A stretch of 64,000 nt of DNA from Aurelia coerulea (taxonomy: Eukaryota > Cnidaria > Scyphozoa > Semaeostomeae > Ulmaridae). Positions within the stretch are counted from its first letter, which is position 1. Each line of letters begins with the position of its first letter. A model generated the notes under the pieces. The model ran no database searches, was not told the DNA's origin, and saw only the letters and a program-made list of their open reading frames with translations. The stretch spans positions 1,240,001 through 1,304,000 of the forward strand of contig CM076953.1 in NCBI GenBank assembly GCA_039566865.1, read 5' to 3'. Made by a program: the position numbers and the translations under genes. Below are positions 41,401-53,400 of the stretch, one piece after another.

Positions 41401-43547
41401 TAGCAACAAACTTACAAGTCCATTGGGTAGAAAAAAAACACCAAATATTTTCCTGAAAAAAGAAAAACATGGGTTTATTAGATTAATGGGCTTTATATAA
41501 TTTGAGAAGAATCATTGTTGTCCACCTAAGATGTAGCAATTTTAGAAGAGTTCTTATTGCATCAAGTATACTGTATGTTTACCTTTGAAGTCAGAAAGTT
41601 TCAAGTCTTTAAATTCTCCATCAACTACAGCCTTGCCTTCCCAGTTTGGTGCTGGCTGTGAAACTGCAATTTGAAAAATAAAGCTAAAATTAAAAAAAAA
41701 ACTAAAGCATGCAGAGGTATGCTACCCTCACACCCTCATTGGCAAAGCCGCCAAAAAAAAGCAAGATAGGAGCCAAATGTCTTTGCCGATTTTTGTTCAT
41801 GGCCCATGGCCAAAAAACTCCAAAGCCTCATTTTCACAGACCAATCAGACGGTGTATAAGACAAAAGAAATATGTGAAGATTCTGTGAAGATTTTGTTAA
41901 AATGCTACCAGGACAAAAAACTGCTTGAAACTTTCCAAGATTGTTTTCAAAAAATCTTCTCTCCAGATCGTTGGGTATACTTTTTGAAATACCCGTTTAG
42001 AGATTTCCCGGTTTCAAGGAGTTTCGTTTCATGATGGTACCTTAGTCCCTTCAAATTTCACCTGCCTTCAATTTTGGCTCAGCTTTAATTTTGACCCTTT
42101 AATTTTCGTTCCCCATGTGCACAAGTTTCACTCCCTTTAATTTAATTTTTTCCATGATTTGGATGGATATGGCCAGAGGAAGAGAACACGGGGGATTTAG
42201 AACAACAAAATCACCCCTCAGATACGGAGGAGGACAAAACCATTGTCATCAAAGAGAAATGCATGTCTTGTATTTCATATTACAATCAAAACTAAAGTTC
42301 TTTTATGGAAAATAGATTTTTTCGCTTCCTCTAATTTTTGCTCCCTCTAATTTTCAGCCCCCCTAATATTTCCACAATTCACCCCCTTTAACTTTCGCCC
42401 CCTCTGGGGCGAAAATTAAAGGCAGGCCAAATTTGAAGGGACTGAGGTAGGTAGGTAAAATTTAGAAAATCTTCACAGGTTTCTTTTTTGTCTGTCGCTT
42501 ATTCCCTGTCTGATTGGTTTTTTATTCCCCTGGGGGGGGGGTACTCCCATACTTGACCTGATGGGATGTGCCGCTCAACAGGGTGTCCTTTTACGGTAAA
42601 AATTATGCGACAGGGTGTCCTTTTCTAACGAAAATTATGCGACAGGGTATTATAATAGGTAAAAAATTTACGCGACAGGGTATCACAAGCAAAAATTGCG
42701 TTCTACACTATATTTGAGATGCAAATTTTTATGCGACAGGGTATCACAAGCAAAAATTGCGTTCTACGCTATATTTGAGATGCAAAATTTTTATGCGACA
42801 GGGTGTACTTTTGGCCTATTTTTTTATGCGACAGGGTGCAGGGTGTGGAGAGGTTTTCCGCACACCCCCGTCACTTCCCTAGTCAAGTACCCCCCCCCCG
42901 GGTTTATTCCTAACTCGAAAAAAATTATTGAACTTCTTCCTGTTAACCTTGGATCTAAATCAAGAGTTATACAAAAAACCTCCTGTATTTCCAACTCCAG
43001 ATTTCTCTCCTGAAAGCATTAGTTTACTTTAGTTTAGACGTATTTTCGGTATTTACATAATTATTATGCATGAAGGGCATATGAACCACTGACTGAAGGC
43101 TAAATTAAGCAAAACGAAAACGTGCCGAAATGCATTCCATTATCTGAAAGGCAATTTTAGTTCCTGTCTTCTTAAACTCGGAAAAAACCTTGCATTTTTA
43201 AGATTTCAGCTCATAAAAAATGCTTTGACATATGAGTGAATCATGAATGCAAAAACATAGTTTTGTTGCAAACGTTCAATATTTGCAGCTTCTTTGCAGC
43301 CTGTTTCCAACATACTGTCAATAATTAGGCCAACAATAGATATAGGGGGTAGGCCTCATTAATAAATAAAGTCATACTCACTCAACGCTTTGCTCCAATG
43401 CAAAGCATGATCTAGCCCAGTTTTAACTTCTTGGGGATACACTTGACCTCCAGCATACGTTCTGCATGATTCGTCGTCTTTATCTTTGCAGAAAACTGCA
43501 CCAAAGACAGCGAGGAGAAGCAAAAGCGGTCTAGCTGTGGCGGCCAT
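35499..43547 (-). CDS. PRDX4: Peroxiredoxin-4-type 2-Cys peroxiredoxin, 9 coding exons
   Basis: Reduces peroxides by a thiol mechanism in the endoplasmic reticulum or secretory pathway. Coding exons, minus strand: 43547-43382, 41663-41583, 41452-41416, 40834-40718, 39708-39586, 38713-38653, 37300-37231, 37040-37006 and 35558-35499. They total 750 nt, giving 249 aa. All introns are GT/AG and phases close. Residues 1-20 form a signal peptide ([15 protein letters not shown]). The [11 protein letters not shown] segment with Cys28 is characteristic of PRDX4. The peroxidatic Cys99 lies in FTFVCPTE and the resolving Cys220 in VCPAGW. GGLG (exon 5) and the C-terminal YF (exon 9) are the features linked to sensitivity to overoxidation. 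The ATG at 43547 has strong context (AAGATGG) and starts the signal peptide; an upstream in-frame ATG is not preferred. It is shorter than human PRDX4 at the N-terminus. Confidence 0.95.
35590..35955 (+). pseudogene. LINE 3' fragment in PRDX4 intron 8
   Basis: It encodes [20 protein letters not shown], then [19 protein letters not shown] and a stop at 35767-35769. This matches the last 60 codons of the LINE at 25545-26465. The 3' part AAGCTGAAGGGTTTTTGTGT is also shared with that copy (GCTGAAGGGATTTTGTGT), followed by an AAATG tail. Its left edge is about 30 bp from the exon 9 acceptor. Confidence 0.8.
36418..36822. mobile_element. Diverged inverted-repeat element, family of 6620-6955 (PRDX4 intron 8)
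   Basis: Left end CCTGGCTGAAATCGGTCGCT and right end GGAATGACCAATAAAGCCAGG are imperfect inverted copies. The internal landmarks TTTCGAAAGGGGCTTTCTG and the TCCTCTTGTGGGA / TCCCAAGAGGA pair match the layout of the other copy. Confidence 0.6.
37452..37502. repeat. TGAT microsatellite
   Basis: (TGAT)n with interruptions, flanked on both sides by CACTGTTGATTCCA-like direct repeats (near 37425, 37439 and 37507). Confidence 0.85.
38206..38633. mobile_element. Decayed copy of the Tc1/mariner-like MITE (PRDX4 intron 6)
   Basis: It starts TACAGTAAATCTCCGCACAT, matching the left end of 2356-2777. The right end, reverse complemented, reads TACAATAAATGTCCGGATAT. The ends have diverged from each other, so this is an old copy. 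Confidence 0.65.
38831..39014 (+). mobile_element. Copy of the 175-bp AGCTAAAAGG MITE (PRDX4 intron 5)
   Basis: It runs from AATAGAACTTTTAGCAATTC to AATAGCTAAGGTCTATT with the full set of internal landmarks (GAGCCTGGATCGAAC, TCAATCGAGTGGCATT, CGAAAATTCTCCAAA). Each end has small changes. Confidence 0.85.
39074..39234. mobile_element. hAT-like MITE (145 bp) with perfect 8-bp target duplication
   Basis: GAGCCTAT is repeated at 39074-39081 and 39227-39234. The element begins CAGGGACGTAGGAA and ends TTCCTACATCTCTG, an inverted pair starting CAG-G as in hAT elements. 8-bp duplications are diagnostic of hAT. The interior is GGGCACTT-rich and non-coding. Confidence 0.9.
40120..40692. mobile_element. 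TTAA-flanked inverted-repeat element (PRDX4 intron 4)
   Basis: TTAA is at 40120-40123 and 40689-40692. The ends are GCCTCGGTCAAACGTG and its near-perfect inverted copy CACGTTTGACTGGGGC, followed inward by ACATTTCACC/GGTGAAATGT. Inside, AAACATTTCA(C/T)CAAACA recurs in both orientations. It ends 25 nt from the donor-side edge of exon 4. Confidence 0.75.
40975..41150 (+). mobile_element. Old copy of the 175-bp AGCTAAAAGG MITE (PRDX4 intron 3)
   Basis: AAAACCTTTTCGCTATTCAA, AAAGAGCATGGATTGAGC and GAATAATAGCAAAAAG remain from the family, with about one base in four or five changed. Confidence 0.6.
41798..42515. mobile_element. Inverted-repeat element related to 16406-17910 (PRDX4 intron 1)
   Basis: GGCCAAAAAACTCCAAAGCC, CATTTTCACAGACCAATCAG and ACGGTGTATAAGACAAAAG on the left are mirrored by TTTCTTTTTTGTCTGTCGCT, TATTCCCTGTCTGATTGG on the right. 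The left part gives the uninterrupted form of the site where the LINE at 16621 inserted. A second element (42038-42449) lies inside it. Confidence 0.6.
42038..42449. mobile_element. Inverted-repeat element nested in the previous one
   Basis: Ends TACCTTAGTCCCTTCAAATT and the inverted AATTTGAAGGGACTGAGGTA, bordered by TA. The interior repeats CCCTTTAATTTTCGCCCC-like motifs, including an internal palindrome near 42395-42420. Confidence 0.7.
42529..42905. mobile_element. Short inverted-ended element with ATGCGACAGGGT repeats (PRDX4 intron 1)
   Basis: The left end CCCCTGGGGGGGGGTACTCC and the right end with AAGTACCCCCCCCCCGGG are inverted. ATGCGACAGGGT(A/G) occurs about seven times inside, and two neighbouring units of about 60 bp (CACAAGCAAAAATTGCGTTC) are nearly identical. 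Similar text (GGGATGTGCCG...CAGGGTATC) occurs at 27822-27846. Confidence 0.65.
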
Positions 43548-43807
43548 CTTGAAATGTGTTATAGTTCCTTCCAATGAACCACGTGAAAGAGAGACAATGA
43601 AATATGATCTCAACTAACGTGGACCAATCAGAAAGCAAAACGCAAGTGAGGCACATTCGAAAAAGAAAAGACCATTGATCCGTCAGCAGTCAGCACTGGC
43701 CAGATTTTAGTTGGAGCACATAATTCTGTGGTTGGGGTGTGCCACTGCCCCCACTGCCCCCACTGCCCCGAGCCTTCAAAACATATCCAACCGCCTAGCT
43801 TTATACC

Positions 43808-43982
43808 AATAGACTTTTTTGCTATTCTTGAAAAGATCAGAAACGAACGATATGTTGCTTGCTACCTTTTGTAGAATTTTCGAACATGCACAATAGTGAT
43901 AGAAGCTCTAACGACGCTCAATCGAGCCTCGCGTATATAATTGTATAAAAATAACGCTCAATCCAGGCTCTTTTATAAAGGT
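43808..43982 (-). mobile_element. Copy of the 175-bp AGCTAAAAGG MITE upstream of PRDX4
   Basis: Reverse orientation. Landmarks are TTTGTAGAATTTTCGAACAT, ACAATAGTGATAGAAGCTCT, CTCAATCGAGCCTCGCG, AATAACGCTCAATCCAGGCT. It lies about 260 bp upstream of the PRDX4 start codon. Confidence 0.8.
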
Positions 43983-44418
43983 CCATTTCTCAAGATGCCC
44001 TTTCATTGCTGCTTCTTCATCACCGTACCGTTCATTTACCAACATCAAGAAATTCGAAAATAATTCTTTAATCTTGAAAATGGATCCAGCATACAATTCC
44101 TTTTACCAAAATAATGAAAATCACTACCCATTTTGCAACCAAAATCTTGAAAATCAATACCATTCTGTAACGATCAAAACACATCGTTGAGCAGTAGAGG
44201 AGCCACGAGGGAGAATAGGTAGGGGGCTCCCCCAATTTTCTCTGAGATCATTCTTCCAGCTTGTCTAAATCTGTTAAGAAAATGTACAAGGAGGGGCTAC
44301 GTAGTTACGTGGGTATCTTTAGAGCTATATTAAAATGTCTAACTTGATATACCAACAAAGGTGTTTCCTGGAAGAAAAGGGCGTTTCCTGAGTATGAACA
44401 GGGCATGGTCCATAAAGC
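43983..44418. other. Unassigned spacer before the satellite
   Basis: No gene or element recognised. GAAAATCACTACCCATTTTG and GAAAATCAATACCATTCTG (44117, 44151) form a small local duplication. Confidence 0.4.
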
Positions 44419-47400
44419 CTCCAATTCTGTATCGAAGCATTGTTATGAGAAATCAGTTAATGACATATCTGAAGGATCCATCTCAAACGGGAGATTGTCT
44501 TTCTAAGACAATCTATCGCAAAAGTTGAATAACTCTGCAACTAAAATAGTTACAGCAGTCTGGTTCACTTTTTTGAATTCAGCATCCAATTCTAAATCGA
44601 AACATTGCTATAGCAAATTAATTAATGATTCTCTAAAAATTTCTCAGCCTTAATAGAATAGATTTTTTTTGTAGTAGTGATTCTCTACCAAATTCTCACA
44701 TCTATTGCAATCTGTTGGATTTAAGCTGAATATCTCTGCAACTAAAATAGTTACAGCAGTCTGGTTCACTTTTTTTAATTCGGCATCCAATTCTAAATCG
44801 AAACATTGCTATAGCAAATTAATTAATGATTCTCTATAAATTTCTCAGCCTTAATGGTTATTGGAATAGATGCTTTTTTGTGGTAGTGATTCTCTACCAA
44901 ATTCTCACATCTATTGCAATCTGTTGGATTAAAGCTGAATATCTCTGCAACTACAACAGTTACAGCAGTCTGGTTCACTTATTTGATTTCAGCATCCAAT
45001 TCTGCATCAAAATATTGCTATAGCAAATCAATTAATGATTCTCTATAAATTTCTCAGCCTTAATGGTTAATGGAATAGATGTTTTTCTGTAGTAGTGATT
45101 CTCTACCAAATTCTCACATCTATTGCAATCTGTTGGATTAAAGCTGAATATCTCTGCAACTAAAATAGTTACAGCAGTCTGGTTCACTTATTTGATTTCA
45201 GCATCCAATTCTGCATCGAAATATTGCTATAACAAATCAATTAATGATTCTCTATAAATTTCTCAGCCTTAATTGAATAGATGTTTTTCTGTAGTAGTGA
45301 ATCTCTACCAAATTCTCACATCTATTGCAATCTGTTGGATTGAAGCTGAATATCTCTGCAACTACAATAGTTACAGCAGTCTGGTTCACTTATTTGATTT
45401 CAGCATCCAATTCTGCATCGAAATATTGCTATAACAAATCAATTAATGATTCTCTATAAATTTCTCAGCCTTAATGGTTAATGGAATAGATGTTTTTCTG
45501 TAGTAGTGATTCTCTACCAAATTCTCACATCTATTGCAATCTGTTGGATTAAAGCTGAATATCTCTGCAACTACAACAGTTACAGCAGTCTAAGTAACTT
45601 TTTTGAACTCAGCATCCAATTCTGCATCAAAACATTGCTATAACAAATCAATTAATGATTCTCTATAAATTTCTCAGCCTTAATGGAATAGATGCTTTTC
45701 TGTAGTAGTGATTCTCTACCAAATTCTCACATCTATTGCAATCTGTTGGATTGAAGCTGAATATCTCTGCAACTACAACAGTTACAGCAGTCTAAGTAAC
45801 TTATTTGAACTCAGCATCCAATTCTGCATCAAAACATTGCTATAACAAATCAATTAATGATTCTCTATAAATTTCTCAGCCTTAATGGTTATTGGAATAG
45901 ATGCTTTTTTGTGGTAGTGATTCTCTACCAAATTCTCGCATCTATTGCAATCTGTTGGATTAAAGCTGAATCGCTCTGCAACTACTACAGTTACAGCAGT
46001 CTAAGTCACTTTTTGAACTCAGCATCCAATTCTGCATCAAAATATTGCTATAACAAATCAATTAATGATTCTCTATAAATTTCTCAGCCTTAATGGTTAT
46101 TGGAATAGATGCTTTTTTGTGGTAGTGATTCTCTACCAAATTCTCACATCTATTGCAATCTGTGGGATTAAAGCTGAATATCTCTGCAACTATACAACAG
46201 CTACGGCAGTCTGAGTCATTTTTTGAACTCAGCATTCAATTGTGCATCGAAATAAACTGCTATAGCAAATCAATTAATGATTCTCTATAAATGTGTCAGC
46301 CTTAATGGAATAGATGTTTTTCTGTAGTAGTGATTCTCTACCAAATTCTCACATCTATTGCAATCTGTGGGATTAAAGCTGAATATCTCTGCAACTACAA
46401 CAGTTACAGCAGTCTAAGTAACTTATTTGAACTCAGCATCCAATTCTGCATCAAAACATTGCTATAACAAATCAATTAATGATTCTCTATAAATTTCTCA
46501 GCCTTAATGGAATAGATGCTTTTCTGTAGTAGTGATTCTCTACCAAATTCTCACATCTATTGCAATCTGTTGGATTAAAGCTGAATATCTCTGCAACTAC
46601 AACAGTTACAGCAGTCTAAGTAACTTTTTTGAACTCAGCATCCAATTCTGCATCAAAACATTGCTATAACAAATCAATTAATGATTCTCTATAAATTTCT
46701 CAGCCTTAATGGAATAGATGCTTTTCTGTAGTAGTGATTCTCTACCAAATTCTCACATCTATTGCAATCTGTTGGATTAAAGCTGAATATCTCTGCAACT
46801 ACAACAGTTACAGCAGTCTAAGTAACTTTTTTGAACTCAGCATCCAATTCTGCATCAAAACACTGCTATAACAAATCAATTAATGATTCTCTATAAATTT
46901 CTCAGCCTTAATGGTTATTGGAATAGATGCTTTTTTGTGGTAGTGATTCTCTACCAAATTCTCGCATCTATTGCAATCTGTTGGATTAAAGCTGAATATC
47001 TCTGCAACTACAATAGTTACAGCAGTCTAAGTAACTTTTTTGAACTCAGCATCCAATTCTGCATCGAAACATTGCTATAACAAATCAATTAATGATTCTC
47101 TATAAATTTCTCAGCCTTAATGGTTAATGGAATAGATGTTTTTCTGTAGTAGTGATTCTCTACCAAATTCTCGCATCTATTGCAATCTGTTGGATTAAAG
47201 CTGAATATCTCTGCAACTACAACAGTTACAGCAGTCTAAGTAACTTTTTGAACTCAGCATCCAATTCTGCATCAAAACATTGCTATAACAAATCAATTAA
47301 TGATTCTCTATAAATTTCTCAGCCTTAATGGAATAGATGCTTTTCTGTAGTAGTGATTCTCTACCAAATTCTCGCATCTATTGCAATCTGTTGGATTAAA

Positions 47401-50400
47401 GCTGAATATCTCTGCAACTACAACAGTTACAGCAGTCTAAGTAACTTTTTGAACTCAGCATCCAATTCTGCATCAAAACATTGCTATAACAAATCAATTA
47501 ATGATTCTCTATAAATTTCTCAGCCTTAATGGAATAGATGCTTTTCTGTAGTAGTGATTCTCTACCAAATTCTCACATCTATTGCAATCTGTTGGATTAA
47601 AGCTGAATATCTCTGCAACTACAACAGTTACAGCAGTCTAAGTAACTTTTTGAACTCAGCATCCAATTCTGCATCAAAACATTGCTATAACAAATCAATT
47701 AATGATTCTCTATAAATTTCTCAGCCTTAATGGAATAGATGCTTTTCTGTAGTAGTGATTCTCTACCAAATTCTCACATCTATTGCAATCTGTTGGATTA
47801 AAGCTGAATATCTCTGCAACTACAACAGTTACAGCAGTCTAAGTAACTTTTTGAACTCAGCATCCAATTCTGCATCAAAACATTGCTATAACAAATCAAT
47901 TAATGATTCTCTATAAATTTCTCAGCCTTAATGGTTATTGGAATAGATGCTTTTTTGTGGTAGTGATTCTCTACCAAATTCTCACATCTATTGCAATCTG
48001 TTGGATTAAAGCTGAATATCTCTGCAACTACAACAGTTACAGCAGTCTGGTTCACTTATTTGATTTCAGCATCCAATTCTGCATCGAAATATTGCTATAA
48101 CAAATCAATTAATGATTCTCTATAAATTTCTCAGCCTTAATGGAATAGATGCTTTTCTGTAGTAGTGATTCTCTACCAAATTCTCACATCTATTGCAATC
48201 TGTTGGATTTAAGCTGAATATCTCTGCAACTACAACAGTTACAGCAGTCTAAGTCACTTTTTGAACTCAGCATCCAATTCTGCATCAAAACATTGCTATA
48301 ACAAATCAATTAATGATTCTCTATAAATTTCTCAGCCTTAATGGAATAGATGCTTTTCTGTAGTAGTGATTCTCTACCAAATTCTCACATCTATTGCAAT
48401 CTGTTGGATTAAAGCTGAATATCTCTGCAACTACAACAGTTACAGCAGTCTAAGTCACTTTTTTGAACTCAGCATCCAATTCTGCATCAAAACATTGCTA
48501 TAACAAATCAATTAATGATTCTCTATAAATTTCTCAGCCTTAATGGAATAGATGCTTTTCTGTAGTAGTGATTCTCTACCAAATTCTCACATCTATTGCA
48601 ATCTGTTGGATTAAAGCTGAATATCTCTGCAACTACAACAGTTACAGCAGTCTAAGTAACTTTTTTGAACTCAGCATCCAATTCTGCATCAAAACATTGC
48701 TATAACAAATCAATTAATGATTCTCTATAAATTTCTCAGCCTTAATGGAATAGATGCTTTTCTGTAGTAGTGATTCTCTACCAAATTCTCACATCTATTG
48801 CAATCTGTTGGATTAAAGCTGAATATCTCTGCAACTACAACAGTTACAGCAGTCTAAGTAACTTTTTTGAACTCAGCATCCAATTCTGCATCGAAACATT
48901 GCTATAACAAATCAATTAATGATTCTCTATAAATTTCTCAGCCTTAATGGTTATTGGAATAGATGCTTTTTTGTGGTAGTGATTCTCTACCAAATTCTCA
49001 CATCTATTGCAATCTGTTGGATTAAAGCTGAATAACTCTGCAACTACAACAGTTACAGCAGTCTAAGTAACTTTTTTGAACTCAGCATCCAATTCTGCAT
49101 CAAAACATTGCTATAACAAATCAATTAATGATTCTCTATAAATTTCTCAGCCTTAATGGTTAATGGAATAGATGTTTTTCTGTAGTAGTGATTCTCTACC
49201 AAATTCTCACATCTATTGCAATCTGTTGGATTAAAGCTGAATATCTCTGCAACTACAACAGTTACAGCAGTCTAAGTAACTTTTTTGAACTCAGCATCCA
49301 ATTCTGCATCAAAACATTGCTATAACAAATCAATTAATGATTCTCTATAAATTTCTCAGCCTTAATGGAATAGATGCTTTTCTGTAGTAGTGATTCTCTA
49401 CCAAATTCTCACATCTATTGCAATCTGTTGGATTAAAGCTGAATATCTCTGCAACTACAACAGTTACAGAAGTCTAAGTAACTTTTTTGAACTCAGCATC
49501 CAATTCTGCATCAAAACATTGCTATAACAAATCAATTAATGATTCTCTATAAATTTCTCAGCCTTAATGGAATAGATGTTTTTCTGTAGTAGTGATTCTC
49601 TACCAAATTCTCGCATCTATTGCAATCTGTTGGATTAAAGCTGAATATCTCTGCAACTACAACAGTTACAGCAGTCTAAGTAACTTTTTGAACTCAGCAT
49701 CCAATTCTGCATCAAAACATTGCTATAACAAATCAATTAATGATTCTCTATAAATTTCTCAGCCTTAATGGAATAGATGCTTTTCTGTAGTAGTGATTCT
49801 CTACCAAATTCTCGCATCTATTGCAATCTGTTGGATTAAAGCTGAATATCTCTGCAACTACAACAGTTACAGCAGTCTAAGTAACTTATTTGAACTCAGC
49901 ATCCAATTCTGCATCAAAACATTGCTATAACAAATCAATTAATGATTCTCTATAAATTTCTCAGCCTTATGGTTATTGGAATAGATGCTTTTTTGTGGTA
50001 GTGATTCTCTACCAAATTCTCGCATCTATTGCAATCTGTTGGATTAAAGCTGAATACCTCTGCAACTACAACAGTTACAGCAGTCTAAGTAACTTTTTTG
50101 AACTCAGCATCCAATTCTGCATCAAAACATTGCTATAACAAATCAATTAATGATTCTCTATAAATTTCTCAGCCTTAATGGTTATTGGAATAGATGCTTT
50201 TTTGTGGTAGTGATTCTCTACCAAATTCTCGCATCTATTGCAATCTGTTGGATTAAAGCTGAATATCTCTGCAACTACAACAGTTACAGCAGTCTGGTTC
50301 ATTTATTTGATTTCAGCATCCAATTCTGCATCGAAATATTGCTATAACAAATCAATTAATGATTCTCTATAAATTTCTCAGCCTTAATGGAATAGATGTT

Positions 50401-53400
50401 TTTCTGTAGTAGTGATTCTCTACCAAATTCTCACATCTATTGCAATCTGTTGGATTAAAGCTGAATATCTCTGCAACTACAACAGTTACAGCAGTCTGGT
50501 TCACTTTTTTGAATTTCAGCATCCAATTCTGCATCAAACATTGCTATAACAAATCAATTAATGATTCTCTATAAATTTCTCAGCCTTAATGGTTATTGGA
50601 ATAGATGCTTTTTTGTGGTAGTGATTCTCTACCAAATTCTCACATCTATTGCAATCTGTTGGATTAAAGCTGAATAACTCTGCAACTAAAATAGTTACAG
50701 CAGTCTAAGTAACTTTTTTGAACTCAGCATCCAATTCTGCATCGAAACATTGCTATAACAAATCAATTAATGATTCTCTATAAATTTCTCAGCCTTAATG
50801 GAATAGATGCTTTTCTGTAGTAGTGATTCTCTACCAAATTCTCGCATCTATTGCAATCTGTTGGATTAAAGCTGAATATCTCTGCAACTACAACAGTTAC
50901 AGCAGTCTGGTTCACTTTTTTGAACTCAGCATCCAATTCTGCATCAAAACATTGCTATAACAAATCAATTAATGATTCTCTATAAATTTCTCAGCCTTAA
51001 TGGAATAGATGCTTTTCTGTAGTAGTGATTCTCTACCAAATTCTCACATCTATTGCAATCTGTTGGATTAAAGCTGAATATCTCTGCAACTACAACAGTT
51101 ACAGCAGTCTAAGTAACTTTTTTGAACTCAGCATCCAATTCTGCATCAAAACATTGCTATAACAAATCAATTAATGATTCTCTATAAATTTCTCACCCTT
51201 AATGGAATAGATGCTTTTCTGTAGTAGTGATTCTCTCCCAAATTCTCACATCTATTGCAATCTGTTGGATTAAAGCTGAATATCTCTGCAACTACAACAG
51301 TTACAGCAGTCTAAGTAACTTTTTTGAACTCAGCATCCAATTCTGCATCAAAACATTGCTATAACAAATCAATTAATGATTCTCTATAAATTTCTCAGCC
51401 TTAATGGAATAGATGCTTTTCTGTAGTAGTGATTCTCTACCAAATTCTCACATCTATTGCAATCTGTTGGATTAAAGCTGAATATCTCTGCAACTACAAC
51501 AGTTACAGCAGTCTAAGTAACTTTTTTGAACTCAGCATCCAATTCTGCATCAAAACATTGCTATAACAAATCAATTAATGATTCTCTATAAATTTCTCAG
51601 CCTTAATGGAATAGATGTTTTTCTGTAGTAGTGATTCTCTACCAAATTCTCACATCTATTGCAATCTGTTGGATTAAAGCTGAATATCTCTGCAACTACA
51701 ACAGTTACAGCAGTCTAAGTAACTTTTTTGAACTCAGCATCCAATTCTGCATCAAAACATTGCTATAACAAATCAATTAATGATTCTCTATAAATTTCTC
51801 AGCCTTAATGGTTAATGGAATAGATGTTTTTCTGTAGTAGTGATTCTCTACCAAATTCTCACATCTATTGCAATCTGTTGGATTAAAGCTGAATATCTCT
51901 GCAACTACAACAGTTACAGCAGTCTAAGTAACTTTTTGAACTCAGCATCCAATTCTGCATCAAAACATTGCTATAACAAATCAATTAATGATTCTCTATA
52001 AATTTCTCAGCCTTAATGGAATAGATGCTTTTCTGTAGTAGTGATTCTCTACCAAATTCTCACATCTATTGCAATCTGTTGGATTAAAGCTGAATATCTC
52101 TGCAACTACAACAGTTACAGCAGTCTAAGTAACTTTTTTGAACTCAGCATCCAATTCTGCATCGAAACATTGCTATAAGAAATCAATTAATGATTCTCTA
52201 TAAATTTCTCAGCCTTAATGGAATAGATGTTTTTCTGTAGTAGTGATTCTCTACCAAATTCTCACATCTATTGCAATCTGTTGGATTAAAGCTGAATATC
52301 TCTGCAACTACAACAGTTACAGAAGTCTAAGTAACTTTTTGAACTCAGCATCCAATTCTGCATCGAAACATTGCTATAACAAATCAATTAATGATTCTCT
52401 ATAAATTTATCAGCCTTAATGGAATAGATGCTTTTCTGTAGTAGTGATTCTCTACCAAATTCTCGCATCTATTGCAATCTGTTGGATTAAAGCTGAATAT
52501 CTCTGCAACTACAACAGTTACAGCAGTCTAAGTAACTTATTTGAACTCAGCATCCAATTCTGCATCAAAACATTGCTATAACAAATCAATTAATGATTCT
52601 CTATAAATTTCTCAGCCTTATGGTTATTGGAATAGATGCTTTTTTGTGGTAGTGATTCTCTACCAAATTCTCACATCTATTGCAATCTGTTGGATTAAAG
52701 CTGAATATCTCTGCAACTACAACAGTTACAGCAGTCTAAGTAACTTTTTTGAACTCAGCATCCAATTCTGCATCAAAACATTGCTATAACAAATCAATTA
52801 ATGATTCTCTATAAATTTCTCAGCCTTAATGGAATAGATTTTTTTTGTAGTAGTGATTCTCTACCAAATTCTCGCATCTATTGCAATCTGTTGGATTAAA
52901 GCTGAATATCTCTGCAACTACAACAGTTACAGCAGTCTGGTTCACTTTTTTGATTTCAGCATCCAATTCTGCATCGAAATATTGCTATAACAAATCAATT
53001 AATGATTCTCTATAAATTTCTCAGCCTTAATGGTTATTGGAATAGATGCTTTTTTGTGGTAGTGATTCTCTACCAAATTCTCGCATCTATTGCAATCTGT
53101 TGGATTAAAGCTGAATATCTCTGCAACTACAACAGTTACAGCAGTCTGGTTCACTTATTTGATTTCAGCATCCAATTCTGCATCGAAATATTGCTATAAC
53201 AAATCAATTAATGATTCTCAATAAATTTCTCAGCCTTAATGGAATAGATGTTTTTCTGTAGTAGTGATTCTCTACCAAATTCTCACATCTATTGCAATCT
53301 GTTGCATTAAAGCTGAATAACTCTGCAACTAAAATAGTTACAGCAGTCTGGTTCACTTTTTTGATTTCAGCATCCAATTCTGCATCGAAACATTGCTATA

